From assembly GCF_011297335.1 (NCBI RefSeq), contig NZ_JAAOTJ010000011.1:124001-188000 (forward strand): DNA of 64,000 nucleotides, given 5' to 3'. Below the pieces are notes generated by a model. It did not search any database. It had not been told where the DNA came from and was given only the letters and a program-made list of their open reading frames with translations. The translations under genes and the position numbers were made by a program. Every line of letters begins with the position of its first letter. Position 1 is the stretch's first letter. Below are positions 60,254 to 64,000 of this stretch, piece by piece. Origin of the DNA: Catellatospora methionotrophica (GTDB lineage Bacteria; Actinomycetota; Actinomycetes; Mycobacteriales; Micromonosporaceae).

Positions 60254-60703
60254 TCACTCACCATGCCCTCGGACGACGAGTTTGCACACCACGGTCACCA
60301 CGGGCTCGCCGGCCGGTGTGGCCAGCTCCGCGCGGGTGGTCAGGAAGTCGTGGCCGCCACGGTGCGTGATGTCGTCGATGCTGCTGACGACGACCAGCTC
60401 GTCCCCGGCGACGATCGGGCGCCGGTACGAGAACCGCTGGTCGCCGTGGACCACGCGGGTGTAGTCCATGCCCAGTTCCGGGTCGGTGACGATCTGCTCC
60501 ATGGCGGCGAAGCTCAGGATGATCGGAAAGGTGGGCGGGGCCACCACGTCGCGGTAGCCGGCCTTCTGCGCGGCCTGCACGTCGTGGTACAGGGCGTCGT
60601 CGGCGCCGATCGCGGTGGCGAACTCCCTGATCTTCTCGCGGCCCACCTGGTAGGGCTCGGTCGGCGGATAGGTCCGACCGGTGAATGACTGGTCCAGCGG
60701 CAT
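60254..60703 (-). CDS. hadA: MaoC-like dehydratase, HadA-type subunit
   Basis: A 149-residue hot-dog protein with the FAS1-dehydratase-like N-terminal pattern: TYPPTEPYQVGREKIREFATAIGADDALYHDVQAAQKAGYRDVVAPPTFPIIL. It lacks the hydratase catalytic motif and is expected to form the substrate-binding partner of HadB. It starts after the rpmG terminator, so hadAB is probably a separate transcript. Confidence 0.87.
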   Translation of the reverse strand: MPLDQSFTGRTYPPTEPYQVGREKIREFATAIGADDALYHDVQAAQKAGYRDVVAPPTFPIILSFAAMEQIVTDPELGMDYTRVVHGDQRFSYRRPIVAGDELVVVSSIDDITHRGGHDFLTTRAELATPAGEPVVTVVCKLVVRGHGE

Positions 60704-60722
60704 ACCCGTGAACCTATGCCAA

Positions 60723-60752
60723 CAGGGGGCGGCCCTGATGGGCCGCCCCCTG
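60723..60752 (-). terminator. Terminator after rpmG
   Basis: A perfect 13-bp stem CAGGGGGCGGCCC (60723-60735) with complement (60740-60752) and a TGAT loop, 29 bp after the rpmG stop. No T-tract. Confidence 0.8.
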
Positions 60753-60781
60753 CCGGGAACGTCTACGCGACCTTGAAAAGG

Positions 60782-60949
60782 TCAGCGGGTCTCGCGGTGC
60801 GCGGTGTGCTTGCCGCAGCGCGGGCAGAACTTCTTCAGCTCGATCCGATCCGGGTCGTTACGCCGGTTCTTCTTGGTGATGTAGTTCCGCTCCTTGCAGT
60901 CCACGCACGCCATGGTGATCTTTGGACGTACGTCAGTCGCCTTGGCCAC
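60782..60949 (-). CDS. rpmG: 50S ribosomal protein L33
   Basis: A 55-codon gene (GTG 60949, TGA 60782-60784). The product contains [19 protein letters not shown] and later [15 protein letters not shown], so both CxxC pairs of the zinc-binding L33 form are intact. GAAAGG lies 7 bp before the GTG. It lies between tRNA-Met and hadA, as in mycobacteria. Confidence 0.97.
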   Translation of the reverse strand: MAKATDVRPKITMACVDCKERNYITKKNRRNDPDRIELKKFCPRCGKHTAHRETR

Positions 60950-61125
60950 GGGAGTGCCTTTCTAGAACAAGCTGCTTTGAGTTACCGGCATACCAAGATA
61001 GACGACGTCCATCCAGACATGCAAAAAGGGCCGCCGTGGCGATCCTTACACCGCGACCAGGGAATACCTCGCCGGTCTGCGATCTCGCGTTGACTGGCGA
61101 TACGCACCAGCGATTCAACACAACG

Positions 61126-61198
61126 TAGCGGTGGCCGGAATTGAACCGGCGACACAGCGATTATGAGCCGCTTGCTCTGCCATCTGAGCTACACCGCC
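61126..61198 (-). tRNA. metT: tRNA-Met (CAT), elongator type
   Basis: A 73-nt cloverleaf: acceptor GGCGGTG/CACCGCT, D arm GCTC/GAGC, anticodon stem AGCGG/TCGCT with loop CTCATAA (anticodon CAT), T arm GCCGG-TTCAATT-CCGGC. The anticodon stem lacks the three G-C pairs of initiator tRNA. A tRNA-Ile2 precursor (lysidine-modified CAT) cannot be fully excluded. CCA not encoded. Confidence 0.93.
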
Positions 61199-61238
61199 GT
61201 GGCGGGCACTCCCGGTGGAAGCACCGGGAGTCCGGTCG

Positions 61239-61311
61239 AGCCCCCTTACGGAATCGAACCGTAGACCTTCTCCTTACCATGGAGACGCTCTGCCGACTGA
61301 GCTAAGGGGGC
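61239..61311 (-). tRNA. thrT: tRNA-Thr (GGT)
   Basis: A 73-nt cloverleaf: acceptor GCCCCCT/AGGGGGC, D arm GCTC/GAGC, anticodon stem TCTCC/GGAGA with loop ATGGTAA (anticodon GGT), T arm TACGG-TTCGATT-CCGTA. It lies 40 bp upstream of tRNA-Met on the same strand, probably one transcript. CCA not encoded. Confidence 0.97.
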
Positions 61312-61356
61312 GTGCTCGTAACCAGGTGGTTTCCCACCCCGTCGCGCGCCTTGGTA

Positions 61357-61386
61357 AGAGTACACAACAACCAGCCGCACCGGAAA
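61357..61386 (-). promoter_or_regulatory. Predicted promoter of tRNA-Thr/tRNA-Met
   Basis: On the minus strand, TACTCT (61362-61357) lies about 45 bp before the tRNA-Thr 5' end. The -35 about 17 bp upstream (TTCCGG) is weak. The -10 is identical to that predicted for the str operon. Confidence 0.4.
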
Positions 61387-61416
61387 TCGGGTTACCCCGA
61401 CGCGCCGAGGCTGATT

Positions 61417-63942
61417 TCAGCCGACCGCCCGCAGCCGCCGGACCTCGCCCAGCGGGGTCGGTTCGGCGTCGGTCTGCGCGCCCAGCCAGGCCTCCAGCCG
61501 CTCGTACGGCAGCGGGCGGCTGAACAGGAAGCCCTGGCCGATGTCGCAGCCGATCTCCTCCAGCAGCTCCAGCGTCAGCTCGCTCTCCACGCCCTCGGCG
61601 ACCACGCTCAGCCCGAAGTGCCGCGAGATGTCCACCACGGCCCGCACGATGGCCAGGTCGCCCGGATCGGTCGCCATGCCCTGCACGAACGAGCGGTCCA
61701 CCTTCACCTCGTGCACCGGCAGCCGCCGCAGGTACGACAGCGACGAGTAGCCGGTGCCGAAGTCGTCCACGCTCAGGTGCACCCCGAGGTCGTAGAGCCG
61801 GCGCAGGGTCGGCAGGAGCCGGTCCACGCCGTCCACCACGCCGTCTTCGGTAATCTCCAGGGTCAGCCGGTCAGGTGACACGCCGTACTCCTGGAGCAGG
61901 TCGTCCACCCGGTCCGGGAAGGCCGGGTCGACCAGCGTGCGGGGCGAGAGGTTCACCGCCACCGACAGGGGCCGCCCGGCGTCCACCCACTGGCGCGCCC
62001 GGCGCAGGCCCTCGCGCATGACGACCTCGGTGAGCCGGGAGAGCTGCCCGGTGTGTTCGGCGACGGCCACGAAGTCCTCGGGCTGCACGGCGCCGTGGGT
62101 CGGGTGCTCCCAGCGGGCCAGGCACTCCACGCCGACCAGGCGGCGGTCGCGCAGTGTCACCTTGGGCTGGAAGTAGACCTCCAGCTCGTCGTTGTCCAGC
62201 GCGCGGCGCAGGTCACCGGCCAGCCCGAGGCGGCGCACCGACCGCGACTCCAGCGCCAGGTCGAACAGCTGCACCCCGCCCGCCAGCGACTTCGCGGCAT
62301 GCGTCGCCACATCGGCGCGCTGCAGCAGGGTGGCCGGGTCGGAGCCGTGCTCCGGGTGCAGGCTCACCCCGACCGCGGTGTCCACGTCCAGGGTCAGCGA
62401 GCCGAACGTCATCCGGTCCTGCATCCGCCCGCGCAGGTCGACGGCCAGTTCCAGGGCGGCCTCGGCGTTGGGCAGGCGCAGGGTCACCACGAACTCGTCG
62501 CCGCCGACGCGGCCCACCAGCGCCGCGGGCGGCGACAGGGTGCGCAGCCGGCTGGCTACCTCGGCCAGCAGCTGGTCACCGGCGGCGTGGCCGAGCGAGT
62601 CGTTGACGTCGCGCAACCCGTCGACGTCGAACATCAGCACCGCGACGACCTCGCCGGGCGCGCGGACCCGCACCGCCTCCTCCAGCGCCTGGCTGATCCG
62701 GCGGCGGTTGGGCAACGCGGTGAGCGTGTCGTGGTAGGCGTCGAAGCGCAGCCGGTCCACGAGGCGGTTGTTCTCCACCGCCACCGCGGCGTGCGCGGCG
62801 ACCGCCTCCAGCAGCCGTACGTCATTGGGCCCGAAGTGCCGGGTGTCGCCGAGCCGGCCGGACACCTCCAGCGTGCCGATGACCGCCGAACTGGCCCGCA
62901 GCGGCACCACGATCGCGTCCTTGGCGCCGAAGTCACGCAGCTGGGCACGCACCTGGTCGTCGCCGAGCTTGGGGCTGGCCGCGACGGTCTGCCCGGTCTC
63001 CACCGCCTGGCGGCGCAGACTCTCCGGGGCTCCCGCGACGTCGAGCAGGCCCTTGTCGTCGGTGCGCGCACTGAGCAGCACCTCCGGGTGCCTGCCCTGC
63101 GCGGGCAGCCAGAGCGTCGCGTACTCGGCCTGCAGCAGCTTGCGGACCCTGCCGAGCAGCACGTCGGGCAGCGTGCCGTCCTGCGGGGTGTCGGAGATGG
63201 CCGCGGTCAGGTCGTAGATCTCGGTCAGTGTGCGGTGCTGGTTCATCGCCCCGGAATAGGCCCGGTATGCCACGAAGAAGAACGCCACCAGAACCGCCAG
63301 CAGCGCGTACGCCGCCGGACCCTGGCGCAGGATCAGCAGCACCGCCAGGCCGATCGCGGTGTTCAGGCCGGCCACGATGAGGCTGGGCACCGCCGACAGC
63401 GCGAGTTCCTGCGGCGCGAACCGGCCCTGCACCAGCGTGATGACGCCGACCACACCCGCCACGGCGACGACCACGCTGGTCAGCACCGCCACGACGAGCA
63501 CGACCCAGCTCGACGGCTCGTCGAGCAGCACCGGTCCGCCCTCGACGATGACCAGGTTGGCGCAGGCCGTGCTCGCGCCCATCAGCGCGATGTTGAAGGC
63601 CGCCTTGACCGGCACCGTCCCGCGCCGCCACTGCGCGATGGCGCACACGGCCAGCCGCACCAGCAGCAGCGTCATGGGTGGTACGTAGGCGAGCGCCAGC
63701 AGCAGCGGCACGTCCGCGAGGGTGAGCAGCAGGCCCTGCCGGCGGATCTCGAACTGCAGCCCGGTCAGCTCGGTCACCAGGAACAGGCCGAAGAAGAGCA
63801 GGCCGAGCAGCCACGCGCCGGTGGGAGCGGGTGATCGAACGTAGGTCAGGGCGCTCAGGCCCAACGTCAGCAGGGCCAGCGGACCAGTGATCAGCCAAGC
63901 CAGCTCAGGAGAACGTTGGACGCGCCGGTCATGCCGTACCAA
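61417..63942 (-). CDS. Membrane GAF-GGDEF-EAL protein (diguanylate cyclase/phosphodiesterase)
   Basis: An 841-residue cyclic-di-GMP turnover protein. The first 230 residues hold seven or eight hydrophobic helices, a MASE-like sensory membrane domain; a GAF domain follows (about 240-400), then GGDEF with the intact motif at 480-484 (VGGDEFVV), then EAL with ECLARWEHP (Glu606), DDFGTGYSSL, KVDRSFV and AEGVE. Both catalytic domains look active. The only possible start in the frame is TTG 63942, because a TAG lies 36 bp upstream; GCGGA is a weak ribosome site. Confidence 0.93.
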   Translation of the reverse strand: MVRHDRRVQRSPELAWLITGPLALLTLGLSALTYVRSPAPTGAWLLGLLFFGLFLVTELTGLQFEIRRQGLLLTLADVPLLLALAYVPPMTLLLVRLAVCAIAQWRRGTVPVKAAFNIALMGASTACANLVIVEGGPVLLDEPSSWVVLVVAVLTSVVVAVAGVVGVITLVQGRFAPQELALSAVPSLIVAGLNTAIGLAVLLILRQGPAAYALLAVLVAFFFVAYRAYSGAMNQHRTLTEIYDLTAAISDTPQDGTLPDVLLGRVRKLLQAEYATLWLPAQGRHPEVLLSARTDDKGLLDVAGAPESLRRQAVETGQTVAASPKLGDDQVRAQLRDFGAKDAIVVPLRASSAVIGTLEVSGRLGDTRHFGPNDVRLLEAVAAHAAVAVENNRLVDRLRFDAYHDTLTALPNRRRISQALEEAVRVRAPGEVVAVLMFDVDGLRDVNDSLGHAAGDQLLAEVASRLRTLSPPAALVGRVGGDEFVVTLRLPNAEAALELAVDLRGRMQDRMTFGSLTLDVDTAVGVSLHPEHGSDPATLLQRADVATHAAKSLAGGVQLFDLALESRSVRRLGLAGDLRRALDNDELEVYFQPKVTLRDRRLVGVECLARWEHPTHGAVQPEDFVAVAEHTGQLSRLTEVVMREGLRRARQWVDAGRPLSVAVNLSPRTLVDPAFPDRVDDLLQEYGVSPDRLTLEITEDGVVDGVDRLLPTLRRLYDLGVHLSVDDFGTGYSSLSYLRRLPVHEVKVDRSFVQGMATDPGDLAIVRAVVDISRHFGLSVVAEGVESELTLELLEEIGCDIGQGFLFSRPLPYERLEAWLGAQTDAEPTPLGEVRRLRAVG

Positions 63943-63975
63943 TGCCGTTCGTCCGCTCCGCTCGCGCCGACTCGC

Positions 63976-64000
63976 CTAGACGGCGACGGTCAGTTCCATT
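63976..64000 (-). CDS. Possible 3' end of a gene continuing beyond the window
   Basis: The minus-strand frame ends MELTVAV then TAG (63978-63976). It would be the last eight codons of a gene lying beyond the window, 33 bp upstream of the GGDEF-EAL start. Too short to assign. Confidence 0.2.

Overview
This window comes from a high-GC actinomycete chromosome. The gene order and several sequence details suggest the Micromonosporaceae: the str, S10, spc and alpha clusters in actinobacterial order, TTG and GTG starts behind strong AGGAGG-type sites, 37-residue L36, zinc-type S14 and L33, and the hadAB block beside rpmG, tRNA-Trp, secE and nusG. The family assignment is inference; no marker was searched against a database.

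Layout. (1) 1-6833, plus strand: a tightly overlapping accessory cluster with an HMG-CoA-lyase-like fragment cut by the window edge, an acyl-CoA dehydrogenase, an aldehyde dehydrogenase, an isocitrate lyase/PEP mutase family enzyme, an FAD monooxygenase and a second aldehyde dehydrogenase. Its pathway is not recognised. (2) 6865-8749: a small serine hydrolase, then a TetR regulator divergent from a DinB-like protein, with paired operators between them. (3) 8826-15222, minus strand: thiamine biosynthesis. A TPP riboswitch precedes thiO-thiS-thiG-(thiE-like)-(22-codon ORF)-thiD-thiC; a second thiE stands alone upstream. (4) 15281-21990: repeat elements, a metallo-hydrolase, an amidotransferase-like AraC regulator, an ABC-F ATPase coupled to an RsmC-like methyltransferase, a proline-rich membrane protein and truA. 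(5) 22045-39608, minus strand: the complete S10-spc-alpha supercluster from rpsJ to rplQ, including secY, adk, map, infA, rpmJ and rpoA. (6) 39662-44415: str operon rpsL-rpsG-fusA-tuf. (7) 44599-46021: a repeat and two small membrane proteins. (8) 46065-55203: rpoB-rpoC and rplJ-rplL, with an attenuator-like hairpin before rplJ. (9) 55222-56670: a membrane protein/YtrA-type GntR module with two palindromic operators, then a tandem repeat and two palindromic repeats. (10) 56741-61311: rplK-rplA, secE-nusG, tRNA-Trp, hadAB, rpmG, tRNA-Met and tRNA-Thr. (11) 61417-63942: a membrane GAF-GGDEF-EAL protein.

Most of the window is core transcription, translation and secretion machinery, so novelty lies mainly between genes. 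The most interesting observations are an identical 25-nt hairpin-containing segment in both the S10 and str operon leaders at similar distances from predicted transcription starts; at least three families of palindromic repeats, two of which occur side by side twice; and a 22-codon ORF in the thi operon joined to both neighbours by ATGA overlaps. No transposase, integrase, CRISPR array or rRNA gene was seen. Coordinates were worked out by hand, so short sites may be off by a base or two.
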